Positions 1-11,775 of a DNA stretch of 64,000 nucleotides are shown piece by piece; the stretch's first letter is position 1; every line of letters starts with the position of its first letter. The DNA is from Atrina japonica (taxonomy: Eukaryota; Mollusca; Bivalvia; Pterioida; Pinnidae), in the NCBI GenBank assembly GCA_030159075.1, contig BROG01000527.1, positions 454,501-518,500 on the forward strand. Direction: 5' to 3'. The notes under the pieces were generated by a model, which saw only the letters and a list, made by a program, of their open reading frames with translations, did no database searches and was not told where the DNA came from. The position numbers were made by a program, and so were the translations under genes.

Positions 1-205
1 CCTACCATCAAACCTTGGTCTTACTGTATAGAATATTTAAGGTGGTTGAAATATTAAAATATTAAAAAGTATCAAATAACTTTAAATAATATGTCAAATA
101 GTAATTAAGATTAACATTTACACAGTTATTTTAAATTTCCCTTGTTTGTTCATCCAAAACACTCAAATATTTTTTAAAAAGCACCAGCAGATACATTGTT
201 TACAT

Positions 206-293
206 AATTTGGACGGTTTAATTTTGGCCATTTTAATAGGATGGCCAAATGGGTCAAAATTAAACAATGGCCAAAATATCCACCCCAATTTAC
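206..293. mobile_element. MITE family G copy 1
   Basis: GGACGGTTTAATTTTGGCCA at the left and AATGGCCAAAATATCCACCC at the right are inverted relatives. Same motifs at 8721 and 9261. Confidence 0.65.
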
Positions 294-1190
294 TATATCA
301 CAAGACTACTTAATGCAAGCGATCTGTTGAAATTTAAAAACTTTCCTAGACAGACAAAGAGTCATAAACACCAATCACTATATGGGTTTGACCTACAAAA
401 GTAAGGCCATCAGTCCTCACAAATAAAGACAGCTGAGATAATATCGATATGCAAAGAATATTTAGGAGCATTTTTTATCAATATCAAGATGAGAAGTTAA
501 GTTCTGTTGCAGACATAAAATTACTGCAATTTTCCGTAATCTGAATACACCATTGTTACGACAGAGGTTTTCCTGTTGCATTATGTATGTGTAAAATCAA
601 TATGCTGCTCCGTGTTCTTATACATATATACTGAATACGTATTATGTCAAAATCTCCAACCATTTGCAGCACTAGAATGTTCTAGGCCTTTGTGATAATG
701 GTTAAAACCAGGGCACGGTATATGTAGTGACATTAAACCTCCGAAAGAACAGTTGTGACCCCATTTCCCCCCCTATCCAAAGCATGACAGCCAATTATTA
801 GATGTCACAGCTATCTATTAAACCTCATTATCATTTTTTACCCTAATTTTAATGGTGTTCAATTTACATAAATCGATACGAACATAAAAGTCTGACTATC
901 AGCTATTGAACCCAACATTTCTGATCGGCGTATTTAAATTTCCTGTTTAGCAATTTGTCTCATTTGCAACTGATCAATTCTGTTTGTAAGAGATTTGAAA
1001 GCAATGAAATCTGAGGAAATAGTTAAAAAGTGAATGTCAGAAATTTTTATCAGGAGCAGGTAATGTATCAGGCACCCAATCTGGTGGAAGAATCGATGTC
1101 AGGGCAGGCTTTAATAACAGAAAAGTTTTCATAGTGGCGTAAGATCTTGATAGGCCATGAACATTTTTCAAAATTGATTGGTGTTTTTAA
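294..1190. other. No feature recognised
   Basis: AT-rich single-copy-looking sequence; no exon, repeat pair or inverted repeat stood out. Confidence 0.5.
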
Positions 1191-1257
1191 GTCTGTCTGT
1201 CTGTCTGTCTGTCTCTCCCTCCACTCTCTCTCTTTCTCTCTCTCTATCTCTCTCTCC
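1191..1257. repeat. (GTCT)n / (CT)n microsatellite
   Basis: About 67 bp of GTCT repeats passing into imperfect CT repeats. A minus-strand 63-codon frame here is a by-product. Confidence 0.95.
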
Positions 1258-1336
1258 ATGTGTGTGTTACAAGGATCATCATACCTTTTCTAAGTAAATG
1301 CCATTCAGCCACAGTGGCTCCCAATGAACTACTATC

Positions 1337-1975
1337 ATTTACAAAGCTGTGATTTTCCTCAGTACACAAAGACCAACCATTTACAAAGCTGTGATTTGCC
1401 TTAGTCTACAAAGACCAACCATTTACAAAGCTATGATTTGCCTTAGTCTACAAAGACCAACCATTTACAAAGCTGTGATTTTCCTCAGTACACAAAGACC
1501 AACCATTTACAAAGCTGTGATTTGCCTTAGTCTACAAAGACCAACCATTTACAAAGCTGTGATTTGCCTTAGTCTACAAAGACCAACCATTTACAAAGCT
1601 GTGATTTGCCTTAGTCTACAAAGACCAACCATTTACAAAGCTGTGATTTGCCTTAGTCTACAAAGACCAACCATTTACAAAGCTGTGATTTGCCTTAGTC
1701 TATAAAGACCAACCATTTACAAAGCTGTGATTTGCCTTAGTCTACAAAGACCAACCATTTACATGGCCCGAGTCCACAAAGACCAATCATTTATATTGCC
1801 CAGAGTCCACAAAGACCAATCATTTATATTGCAGTAATTTTCCTGAGTCAACTAAGACCAAACATTTACAAAGGAGTGATTTTCCTCTGTCAACTACAAC
1901 CACTTTCATAGCCATAATTTTCTTCTGTCAACTACTGCCATTTACACAGCCATCTACAAAGACCAACCATTTACA
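1337..1975. repeat. 42-bp minisatellite, ten near-perfect units plus decayed tail
   Basis: ATTTACAAAGCTGTGATTTG recurs every 42 bp from 1337 to about 1757, then with increasing change to 1975. As 42 is a multiple of three, one frame stays open for 118 codons with a 14-residue repeat (PTIYKAVICLSLQR). It lacks any sign of being a gene. Confidence 0.95.
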
Positions 1976-2842
1976 TAGCAGTGATGTTTTTTTTGTTACA
2001 CATAAGACAGATGTCTATCATTAATACAAACCTGGTACTAACATAAACACACAAAAATCTCTGTCCATAAATATCACAAAATAATTGTATTTTATTGGCA
2101 GGAAATTTGATCACTCAGACATAAAAATAGAAGCAATGAAAATTAAATCTGAGATCTATTTTAGTGCAAAAACATGACATTTGTGACAAATGGTAATTAA
2201 AGTGGATACCTGTATTTAAAAAAAAAAAAAATTGTATACATCTTTTTTTATGTATCATAATTAAATGCATTTATCATAACTTGAAAGTCTGATATGAGAA
2301 TGCAGAATTAGCATTGAGTAGAGACTCAGCTTATGAATGTGGGAACCAACAATGGCTGTTGAGGATCATAAAGAACTCTTAGTACCCATTACAACTCTAT
2401 CTGAACTGAAATGTACAATAATGATTATCATAAATTGCCCCTCATGTCTTCTCATTGAGATGAATTACATCAAATAAAATCCATACACATCATTTATACT
2501 CAACTCGGTGTACTCAATATTAGAGAAATTGAGATGACATATTGTCAACAGTCTGAAATTAATATGTATTTTTCTACCATGTTATATTTGCTGTTTATTT
2601 GAACAAAAACAAAAAAAGTCTAGTAGGTCTACTCTCAAAGAATTGATTCTCCAGGAAAAGAATAAAAAATAAAAACTAACAAATGAAGGATCCAAAGGTG
2701 TGCGTGTGGCAGGACATATATTAAACTACTTATGGTGATGGCATTTCATTGAAAGACCAAGCAAGGTGTGTTAAAAGGCGTGGGTGTGGGAGTTTAACAC
2801 ATCAATTCTGTGGCTATATCAAGAACCATCCACAGCAATAAA
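1976..2842. other. No strong feature; one 41-codon ATG frame
   Basis: A-rich run at 2219-2231. ATG at 2352 in the context AACAATGG opens 41 codons to a TAA at 2475-2477; no similarity or splice context supports it. Confidence 0.4.
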
Positions 2843-3060
2843 GAGCTGGGTTGGCTCAGTAGGTAGTGCGCTCGACTGTTGGTCATGAGTTAGAGTCCAG
2901 CCGGGGGCAGGTCAGATTCCTGTTTTTCAGATGAGACAGTAAAAACCGAGGTCCCATGTCACAGTAGGTGTTGGGTTTAAGCCCTTCACCGGCATTTGGT
3001 GATGTCTCCATATGAGTGAAAGATTCTTGAGTGGGACGTTAAACAATAATACAACAACAT
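2843..3060 (+). mobile_element. tRNA-derived SINE family A copy 1
   Basis: The head GAGCTGGGTTGGCTCAGTAG resembles the start of a tRNA gene with an A-box. A B-box-like GAGTTAGAGTCC follows. The tail has GGCATTTGGTGATGTCTCCA and TTGAGTGGGACGTTAAACAA. A central block of about 60 bp is missing compared with 7377-7660. Confidence 0.8.
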
Positions 3061-3610
3061 CCAAGTAAATAAAAATAATGGCCTACTGTCCTTTTTTAGG
3101 GATAAGCAAGCTAAAATTAGACATGAAATTATTGTAAAAAAAACTATTTCAAATCATACACTCCTGAATTAAGACAGTGGACTTTACCATTCTTTAAAAT
3201 AGCAAATGAGGCTTTAGGGGTGGGCGAGTTTAACTTTCATGAGTTCTGCCATTGTGAAGAAGTTTGCATACAAAAAATGTAATTAACTGTTAGCAGAAAA
3301 TTTTTCATCCTTACAAATTTGTACCATTGAAAAAATATCCCACAAAATTCTGAAAATATCGTATATAAACATACTTTTTTATATGTTCATTTGAACCACC
3401 TGTTGAGGATAAACTGTTCTGAATTCAAAGTATATTTACTTGATTAATACATGTAATTGCCAGGTGCCCTATTATAAACATGTAATCACAGAAATGCGTG
3501 TATGTTATTAAAGAGGTAGTAATGGTATCAGAAGTGTGCAATTGAACCTGACAAAAGTAGTATAAAGAGTTGTCTCCCATTGTACATACACATACAGGTT
3601 TGATTGTTGT

Positions 3611-3697
3611 TTATTCATCAACCCCTGAAATACAATGGACTTTTCTGCTAATCAACAACTTAGACTGGTCCAAATGTGTCTTTAGGGGTGAATGTAA
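3611..3697 (+). mobile_element. Family F 88-bp palindromic repeat, copy 1
   Basis: ATTCATCAACCCCTGAAATA to GTCTTTAGGGGTGAATG. The ends (TCATCAACCCCT and AGGGGTGAATG) are inverted repeats. Confidence 0.75.
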
Positions 3698-4764
3698 AAT
3701 ATGGTGAAATGCTTTATCTATAATCATACTTTTTAATTACCGGATATACATTTAATGAGCAGAACAATGCAAATATTGGTATTAAAAAGAATAAGAAGAT
3801 AAAATGATCCCATATAAAGTACATGTATGAAAAAGAAACCTTGTATAACTATAGAATAATGATATGAAAGAAATGTTGTAAAATTATAGCGTCAGGCTTC
3901 GATGAACTGATAAATTACTGGAGAGAACCATGAATTACTACATAACCATCAGATCTGTTAACTAACATGACTAAGCACTTCTTCAAAGCAATGAAATAAG
4001 TAAAAATTACTGGGCTAAGTAATGATGTGTTGGAACAATAAAAGTCTTTCTAACATTTAATGTGAAATGTAGACTGCAAATTACTATTTCCCATAAAATA
4101 GAATTTGAAATGCTATAATCTGTAAGCCCTCCCTGAGTGTCTGACTTTTCTGTCGATGTAGATGGGTGGTTTGAATGTATAGAAGAACGGATTAACTCTA
4201 TCATAGGTAGCATAACAAGGGCGTTGAACGCCAGTCTGGTTATTTAGCTTTCTAACTGATTATGTCTTCCATACCTCTGGAGAAAAGAGTTCATAACAGT
4301 TTATGTATTCCATACCCAGACATTTAACTAACTGCAAGTAGATATACTACTAATTACCACTGTAAAATGTTTCCAAAAGAGCCTCATTTCTAGCACACGT
4401 TTGTGTGGTTTTCTTGCCTTACATTTACATTGATTGAAATAACAGTCTGGCCTCGGTGTAATTTATAGAAGAGGGCGACTAAGCCGTATGATCCCCAAGT
4501 CGGATCAAGGGATAAAGTATATCCAATATGGAAATCTGAAATCCCAACAAAGTCATGTTGGAGATTAACGTGTCAACTCTAACCCTCTTATTGTAATTCT
4601 GATTTAATTTTTTCATTAGCATGTTAAATCACACTTTGTCATCATCATTAGAGGATTGAGAGCATGATATCTTGGGTACCTATTTTATACTCAAGCACCC
4701 ATCCACCCACCTTTCTGTTGTTTAGAGAACAATCTGCTTTTTACAGAGCCATTTTAAAATATTA
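3698..4764. other. No feature recognised
   Basis: AT-rich DNA without repeat matches to other parts of the window. Confidence 0.5.
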
Positions 4765-5053
4765 CAGGCCTTTTTCTGTCAATTTTGGGAAAATGTCATT
4801 GGCGACACATTTGGGAATTTTAACATGGATTTGTGTCAAATTGGGGAAAACTTTTTGTACACATGGATGTCCAAGCATAATGGACTCTCTTTTTTAAATG
4901 CAATATCCCTTACATTAATTTATTTTTCATTTTGGTCATTCATGGCCTGAACACCAAATTGGGAAGTTTTTCAAGTTAGGAAAAAACACATATATTTTGC
5001 ATTGGGAATGGGGCCAAATTTCAACCATGTGGAAACTATAGAAAAAGGCCTGT
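4765..5053. mobile_element. MITE family H copy 1 (CAGGCCTTTTTCTGT termini)
   Basis: A 289-bp element ending AGAAAAAGGCCTG, the inverted form of its start CAGGCCTTTTTCT. Internal blocks: TTGGGAAAATGTCATTGGC, TTGTACACATGGATGTC and TTGCATTGGGAATGGGGCC. The same blocks occur in order at 32565 and 56166. Confidence 0.8.
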
Positions 5054-6342
5054 ATTATAAACATAATACCAAAGTTATAGTTTTGCCAAAAAAAAAAGCA
5101 AAATCAAATGTTTAAGACAATCATTTATATCAATAAGACAACATCAGTTGAACTCAAATTTAAAACAGATGTTAGAGTTCTGAAATAGAACATGGTATCA
5201 TACAATGCCAAATAATAAACCAGAATGTATAAGCCAATATGTATAAAAGTAACACTATAAAAATGAATATCTTAAAGGTTGCAAACCCTAGATTTTGTTT
5301 TACAGCTAAACTTTTGCCATGTGATCATTTTACAAGGAAAACGTATATATCTCATTTTATTTAACTTTCAGAGCAAATATAAAGATTTGAGATTTTTAAA
5401 ATCAATCTGTTCATCAAGCAAATAAAAAAGGCAAATAAGTACAAAATCGGATATTTTAGAGTAAGTAATATTTTCAAGAAGGATGTATTATTTATGCACT
5501 GCTGATTGAAATATTGTGGACATAAAAAATGACAACAAGGTGACCATGACCGATATCACTGTGTGTGTGTTGAGTGTGTGCACGCATGCACACATGTGTT
5601 TGATCACAAGTGGGCAGAGAAAGTACAAATCTACAGCTATCAAGTTTATATAAAAATCACCTGTATTACAATGAGAGATTTTGAAGTTTCCTGTGTAATA
5701 AACAAGTTATCCAGTAAAATAGTGAAGAGATCTCTTATAATCCTTGTAGAACTTCCTGTCACTACTATAACAGCTCTGAAACATCAAGTATATAACAAAG
5801 AAATATCCTAGCTACAATGAAGAGTCACTTCAACATTAACTGGTCATTTATACCTCCTGGCAGTTAAAAACTATCCACTACAGATTCTGTTGTCTACAGC
5901 CTGCTTGATCAAACATTCCTATTTCACAGACACCTTGCAAAGTTTAGGGTGACAGCTCACACCAGTCATAAGTACACGCAATACAATCATCCTTTAATTT
6001 TCTCATAGAAATCAAATGCAGTAAAAAGTCATTATATAAAATGTCACAAAAAATAACTATGATGACATTTTGAAATTATAACGTCTCTCCATGCTTGGTT
6101 GGAAAACTGAATTAATGTTGTACAATGAACGAAGAAGAACGCATTATACTTTATTGAAACTAATTGATACATAATACGTACAAAAATAGTCTAGAGTCAT
6201 AACACTCCACTTACTGCAAGAGTTTTAGTGGTGATGGTATCATCATGAAATAATACATTTGTTGGCCAGGTTTTGACAGTAAAGAGACAAACAACCACAA
6301 GGCAGGCATGTTACATACATGTACAAATGTGCATTTGAAATA
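5054..6342. other. No feature recognised
   Basis: AT-rich; short TG run near 5560. The open frame at 5563-5811 starts in that TG run and has no recognisable domain. Confidence 0.5.
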
Positions 6343-6534
6343 TAAATTTTCAGTCAAACGGTGGCGGCAAGATCACTGTTAAAATGTACTGGAGAAGAGA
6401 CCAACGGACTTCCACACGTAAACTGGCAAACTTTTTCACATAATTCAGCTTAGGTTCCAGCGGGGCTCAGACCTGTGTAGTCTAGAGTTCATGGTTAACC
6501 ACGATTCTCTAACCACTCAGCCAGGGAGGCCTCC
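6343..6534 (+). mobile_element. Dispersed repeat family C copy 1
   Basis: TTTTCAGTCAAACGGTGGCG, GAAGAGACCAACGGACTTCC, CAGCTTAGGTTCCAGCGGGG and CTAACCACTCAGCCAGGGAG. The last blocks look like a tRNA-like head in reverse orientation, so this may be a second SINE type. Confidence 0.7.
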
Positions 6535-6779
6535 AAAGCATCGAGTCTCTACTCTACTTTTAATGTAAATTTTTAGTAACGTATTTCTTAATATATTGAA
6601 TACATTGAAACTTTTGTCTGCACGAAGGATAGAATTTTCAACATTTTTGCCCTTGAATGTGAGGGGAAATTTAAAATAAAAGTGAAAATTTAAAATACAT
6701 GTAACATATCTATTAAAGCAAAATTAGGTCAAATTAAATGCAAGTCAAATATGGGACAAAAATAACCAAAACCGATATA

Positions 6780-6940
6780 AAGTGGAACATCCCCTAAAGA
6801 CCACCTCACATACATTGAAGATCATAAATGTTCAGTCTCCTGTAATTTTCTGAATAAAGACCCTCTCTTAAGTGCCACCTCATTAATCGGACCACTTTCA
6901 GCCTGAGACAGAGAGGTGGTCTTAATAACAAGATTCCACT
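6780..6940 (+). mobile_element. MITE family E copy without expansion
   Basis: AAGTGGAACATCCCCTAAAG to CTTAATAACAAGATTCCACT, with AGACCACCTCACATACATTG corresponding to the unit amplified at 40711-40935. A single unit here. Confidence 0.7.
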
Positions 6941-7011
6941 ACTAGTATATATAGCAAGTCTCCAGTAGCAGAGCAGCCTTACTTTTCAATCAATTATACA
7001 GCAGTTATACA

Positions 7012-7102
7012 TTAACTCATCAATCCTTGAAAAACAATGAACTCATCTGTAAATCAATGACTTAGGCCAGTCCAAATGTGTCTTTAGGGGTGAATAAGTT
7101 AA
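7012..7102 (+). mobile_element. Family F copy 2
   Basis: TTAACTCATCAATCCTTGAA to TAGGGGTGAATAAGTTAA, with CCAGTCCAAATGTGTCTTTA inside. Terminal inverted repeats begin TTAACTCAT. Confidence 0.8.
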
Positions 7103-7376
7103 CATATATCACCAGGTGGTATTATTTCTACCATAACACCAAATAAGAGAGCATAAATGCTTGCCTCAGATGAAAAATTAGGAGAAAAATGTTAGTTAGG
7201 GGAAAAAACTGTAGCTCTGGCAAACACCAAACTGTTGAAAACAGATAAGTCAAAGATATTATCCCTTTCCCTACCCTTGTTCATAGAAGTACAAGTGATT
7301 GCAAGTCAAAAGCCCTGATAAGAAACTTTCTCACTGTCAACATGTTCTATGTTCACTTATTTCATATGTAAAGATT

Positions 7377-7660
7377 AGAGCTGGCCTGGCTCAGTAGGTA
7401 ATGAGCTCGACTCTTGATCGTGAGGTCGTGAGTTGAGTCCAGCTGGCGGTAGGTTGGTTTCCTGTCCTTCGGATGAGACAGTAAAACTTGAGGTCCCGTG
7501 TTGCAGTAGGTGTTGGAATGTTAAAGAACCCTCACTGCTCAATGGCCATAAGTACCGAGCATAGGCCAAAATTTGAAGCCTTTCACCGGCATTTGGTGAC
7601 ATCTCCATATGAGCAAAAGATTCTTGAGTGAGACGTTAAACAACAATAAACAAACAAAGA
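7377..7660 (+). mobile_element. tRNA-derived SINE family A copy 2, full length
   Basis: Head AGAGCTGGCCTGGCTCAGTA, B-box-like GTGAGTTGAGTCC, middle CCTCACTGCTCAATGGCC, tail TTGAGTGAGACGTTAAACAA with a CAAACAAAG end. TAAAGATT at 7369-7376 and 7667-7674 may be the target duplication. Confidence 0.85.
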
Positions 7661-8297
7661 ATAATTTAAAGATTGCATTTTGTATTCTTTACACCCAATA
7701 ATCACTGAGTCCACATTAAAAACAAAACTAGGTGTAAAATGATAATTCTACATTCAACATTTATAAAATTTCATCATTTTTAAACTGTTGCAACAGTAAC
7801 TTAAGTTAACCAATAAAAACTAACACTGCAAAATAACACTTCAAATCATTTCTAAATTATTCTCACAAATAAATGTACAATTAAATGTAACTGTAAGGCA
7901 TTACGTGATATTTGTTCATCATTACATCAAACTTGTGTAATAACAGTATCTTTTGAAGAATTTAGTAGTCAAACTGATTCGTTTTATGATCCAGAGCTAG
8001 CATATCCCGAGATATTTAACAAACAATTAAATTATAATTTTATTATAATTTTTTGTTCCTATTTTCTTCAAGCAATTAAAAGTCTAGCATTTGGTTCCCA
8101 TATCCATCAACTGGCATATAACAGGGAAATTACCTTACCTATGATGACAAAGAAGATAGTTAGATAATATCTTTTTTCTATAATCTATCGTCTGTTAGCT
8201 TATTTTTGTGGTTGAATACATGTAATTGAAATTCTGACACTTGTGCACCTGTTCTTTAGAGCTAGAAGATTGAAAATTGATTCAGCACAAGGGCACC

Positions 8298-8360
8298 TGT
8301 GTGTGTGTGTGTATGCATGCATGTGTGTTTGCATGTGTATGTGTACATACATGTGTGTGC
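8298..8360. repeat. Imperfect (TG)n microsatellite
   Basis: TG repeats interrupted by TATGCATGCATG and TACATACATG. Confidence 0.9.
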
Positions 8361-8518
8361 CACAAACACCATCATTTTCTACCATTTCTGAAGACCGGTG
8401 GTTTCTTGTTTTATGTGAAGATTCACACCTTCTGTATCAAGAAACATGCCATATAGTTTAAAACAAGTATTATGGTTGTACAATATCTCTTTACAATGCA
8501 TATTATTTTATTATTGTT

Positions 8519-8697
8519 ACAGTGGAACCTGCCTTGAAAGGCCACCCTTTCTGCACTGAAATGTGGTCTTTCAAGGCAGGTGGTCTTTCAAAAGAAGATT
8601 TATTTATAGAGATATTTAACCCACTGATTTTCAAAATGTGGTTTCAAAAGACAGGTGGTCTTTCACAACAGTGGTCTCTCATACAGGTTGTAATGTA
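8519..8697 (+). mobile_element. MITE family B copy 1 (ACAGTGGAACCTGCCTTGA)
   Basis: A 179-bp foldback. The left third is itself a hairpin: CCTGCCTTGAAAGGCCAC pairs with GTGGTCTTTCAAGGCAGG across about 20 nt. The right end has GTGGTCTCTCATACAGGTTG. Middle: TTTATTTATAGAGATATTTA. Confidence 0.85.
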
Positions 8698-8720
8698 TCA
8701 TAAATGATACAATGTGAAGT

Positions 8721-8815
8721 TACCATAAATCGGGAGATTTTGGCCTATGTTTAATTTTGGCCAATTTGGACACCCTAATAAAATGGCCAAAAATAAACCG
8801 TCCAAAATATGTACA
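8721..8815. mobile_element. MITE family G copy 2
   Basis: TACCATAAATCGGGAGATTT, then GGCCAATTTGGACACCCTAA, then AAATAAACCGTCCAAAATAT. An inverted arrangement of 'ATTTTGGCC' words in under 100 bp. Confidence 0.65.
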
Positions 8816-9003
8816 AAATATTTCTACCGGTACTTTTTAAAAAATATTTTAGTGATTTATAGATTAACAAACAATTTTTTTTTTTTAAATACCACTGTGT
8901 GGATGTTAAGCTTAATTAAGTACCATATGACATATCAATTCTATCTGTTATACTGGCACTTTTTGATATTTCAAACACCTGGAATGTTTGACACAAGATG
9001 GAG

Positions 9004-9256
9004 ATCTGGGCCCGAGACCATAAACAAGGAAAATTCTGAGACAAATTTTATTCTCAAAAGTTAAGAATTTACTCATCTGAGTAAAAAGAGAAAACTCGCG
9101 GACTATAAAACGACTTTAGAATTTTCTCAACTGAGGCAAGATTGTTTAGCATTTTATCACTTTAAACAAGTTGAGAAAATTCTCAAGATATGAGTAAAAT
9201 CTTGTGAAGTTGAGTAAAAAAGTTGTCTGAAAACAGTTTTATGGCCCTAGGCCCTG
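9004..9256. mobile_element. MITE family L-related, longer variant
   Basis: Begins TCTGGGCCCGAGACCATAAA and ends TTTATGGCCCTAGGCCCTGA. The interior repeats AATTTTCTCAACT and GAGAAAATTCTCA, self-complementary pieces also seen in shorter family L copies. About 250 bp, so a subfamily or an expanded relative. Confidence 0.65.
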
Positions 9257-9260
9257 ATGG

Positions 9261-9381
9261 TAGGCCAAATCTAAACATGATATAAACATATATGGCCAAA
9301 ATTTAACTGTCCAAAATATCTCTTCATTTTATAGCCAAAGTGGCCAAATTTTAGCGATGCCAAAATATCCCAATTTAAGGT
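9261..9381. mobile_element. MITE family G copy 3
   Basis: TATGGCCAAAATTTAACTGT, CCAAAATATC, GTGGCCAAATTTTAGC and CCAAAATATCCCAATTTAAG. It lies five bases after the family L variant at 9004-9256. Confidence 0.6.
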
Positions 9382-10216
9382 ATGCTGAAAATAATCAACT
9401 TTCATTCCATGCATCAGTAATAATATTTCGATGCCAAAAACTACAGGAAATATAAAAAGACCTTGTATCATTAAATATTGATCAGTAATAATGTCATGCA
9501 GAGATAGACTCTTTTGTCGGTCATCTTCTTCAAGGTATTCATTACAATAAGCACACTTGTACTACAACATGGCAGTGCTACATTGGCTACAACAACAAAC
9601 TCACATTGAGTTATTGTGATTTATTCAGGCTGCTATAGTATTGATTCTCTACAGTTTCACCCATTAGAAACCATTAGTGTGGGAAATTATTTCATTATGG
9701 TATAAATGATCTGATTAAAGTTGGAAGTCAGTCAGAAAGTGAATTCCAAGCAGGTGTAATTGTATTATCAGAAATAACACAGCACAATGCTCACAGCGAG
9801 CAAGCTGGTTTGTTATAATTTCCAAATCGGAACTGTAGCAAATCCTATCTGTGACTGATATTTTTGCACTGCTTTGTGTATTTAAATGTGCTATCAGATA
9901 TTTCATGCCATTTTAAGCCAGGTACATGTAGCAGAAACTCAAGATTTAAAAAAAAAAAAAAGAAAGTTTTTTTGAGTTGCATTTTACACTTCACTCCGCA
10001 GATTTTAAGTCATATGATGAGCTATTTTTAATTGTGGCAGAAAAATTGTGTTACTATGTAACAGAGGTGGGGAGGAATTATCCTTAAACTAGAATTGCTA
10101 TACACCAAATGTAGAAAGAATAAAAATAAAGCAATCAACATTTATCCCACGATCAATATAAATTCTACTTTTAAGTAAATATGACAAGTTTTCAAATTCC
10201 TATGTTTTCTCTCTAC
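9382..10216. other. No feature recognised
   Basis: AT-rich; A run at 9949-9963. Confidence 0.5.
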
Positions 10217-10259
10217 TTCTTTTTTTTTTTCTTTTTCTTTTTTTTTTTTTTTTTTTTTT
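10217..10259. repeat. Poly-T tract with C interruptions
   Basis: About 43 bp, T with two C. No flanking direct repeat was found. Confidence 0.9.
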
Positions 10260-10782
10260 CATGTTGCGTGACTAACCTGCATATTTTCAAAAACAAGATG
10301 AGATTACATGTAATTTGTACATATCAAAATGCTGATGTATTGAAGCTATGAAGCTTCTCTGTATTGGGTTTCCGATGAAAACAATCAGGCAGCATCGCCT
10401 CCCATCGGCAAATAAATCATAAGATAAAACTTTCAAGTTAAAAAAGAATTGTCAGTTATGGGCATTCCACAGGAAATTACTGTATTCATTTGTATGTGGA
10501 ACCAGGGATACGTTTACACACTATAACCACGAAAATTGAAAATGACATCCCAAGAGATTTGTGACATTGACAATTACAACTGATTATGAATTGTATAATA
10601 TTTTATCAGGAGAAAGCTACACTGTTTCACATACAGAATTATCTAGGGTGAATCATTATTTTCAATATAATAAATGTCAATGGTCTGGAGGGTGTTACTT
10701 TATATAACTTTATTTATTCATGTACTTATTGTTTGTCATCCTCTTCAGATTTTTTGTATTATACGTCCATCGTTCGTCTTTA

Positions 10783-10922
10783 GCTATAGGAGCAGTCAGC
10801 CGCATATTCCGACCTAGGAAATGAATATGTGTCAATCATGTACATGTATTTCGCTATAGGAGCAGTCAGCCACATATTCCGACCTAGGAAATGAATATGT
10901 GTCAATCATGTACATGTAATTA
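10783..10922. repeat. 70-bp tandem duplication
   Basis: GCTATAGGAGCAGTCAGCCG starts at 10783 and again, with one change, at 10853. The copies differ at only a few sites, so the duplication is recent. Confidence 0.9.
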
Positions 10923-10998
10923 GGGGTCAAATTTTTATTTTCAAGTGAAAAACTTACATCTTTGGTAGCAACTTGATGTTTGTTTGTAGTGTCATTTC

Positions 10999-11300
10999 TC
11001 ACCAATTATTTATCACTTATATGGAGATATCACCTACGTTAGGTGCAGTGTTATAAATTTTGACCTGTGCTATGGACTGACACCAATGTAGTGGAAGTTT
11101 TGCTTCTATGTGCACTACTTACAATGTTATATGACATAGGACTTTGGTTTTAAGTCTCATATGAAAGTTCTGCGACTTTCACTTTGTATGGCAAACACTT
11201 TGATAAAAAACAGTTACAATAATTTTTTTAAAGTCTTTGGTATGGTACTGAGAATCTAACCCACCAACCTTCTACTTGAGGGTTGAACGTTCTACATTCT
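10999..11300 (-). mobile_element. SINE family I copy, reverse orientation
   Basis: ATATGGAGATATCACCTACG, TTTTGACCTGTGCTATGGAC and, at the far end, ACCAACCTTCTACTTGAGGG, where the tRNA-like head should be. Confidence 0.65.
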
Positions 11301-11639
11301 AATTAAAAACAGATCTCTCACTGCTCCCATTTTCTGATGTTGCATAAAAGGTCTAAAGCAATCTGCTATGGGGTCACGTGCAAATGATCTCTAGTAGGTG
11401 AGTCATTTTCAACCAATGAAAATGTCACTTATGCAATCTTGTAAGTTTATCAAATAGCAATGAGATGTAATTTATTTTATAATAACAAAAATGTTAGTCT
11501 GCAGAATTCATCCAGTATGTCTTTGGTGATTCCATCTTATCCAAGGTTATGAAAAGAATTCTCTATATATATCCAGATTTTGTGTGTTCAGCATTGTTAG
11601 AAAATGTTCACATCTCCTTACCACTTAGTAAAGACATGA

Positions 11640-11775
11640 CTTTCACCTCTTATGCCAAGCATCTCGCCTTAGGAACAGTCACGTCCTTCGTTAAAGTTGA
11701 TGCTCTGATCCTGATTCGAACCTTAAATCATTTGCCTGTATGTCAAACACTAGATCACCACAAACAGTGTGTGGA
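11640..11775 (-). mobile_element. SINE family I fragment, head half
   Basis: GGAACAGTCACGTCCTTCGT, CTGATCCTGATTCGAACC and TGTCAAACACTAGATCACCA read as the reverse complement of a tRNA-like head. The tail is not found. Confidence 0.45.

Noticed and set aside
1349..1705. 118-codon open frame with a 14-residue repeat
   Set aside because: It is the in-frame reading of a 42-bp minisatellite. No start context, splice sites or domain, and the array decays without regard to frame.
2352..2477. 41-codon frame with good ATG context (AACAATGG)
   Set aside because: Length is within chance for the region and nothing around it supports transcription.
7377..7460. tRNA gene at SINE heads (also 2843, 15813, 22190)
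   Set aside because: The heads resemble tRNA A- and B-boxes but do not fold into a full cloverleaf and are attached to repeated SINE tails.
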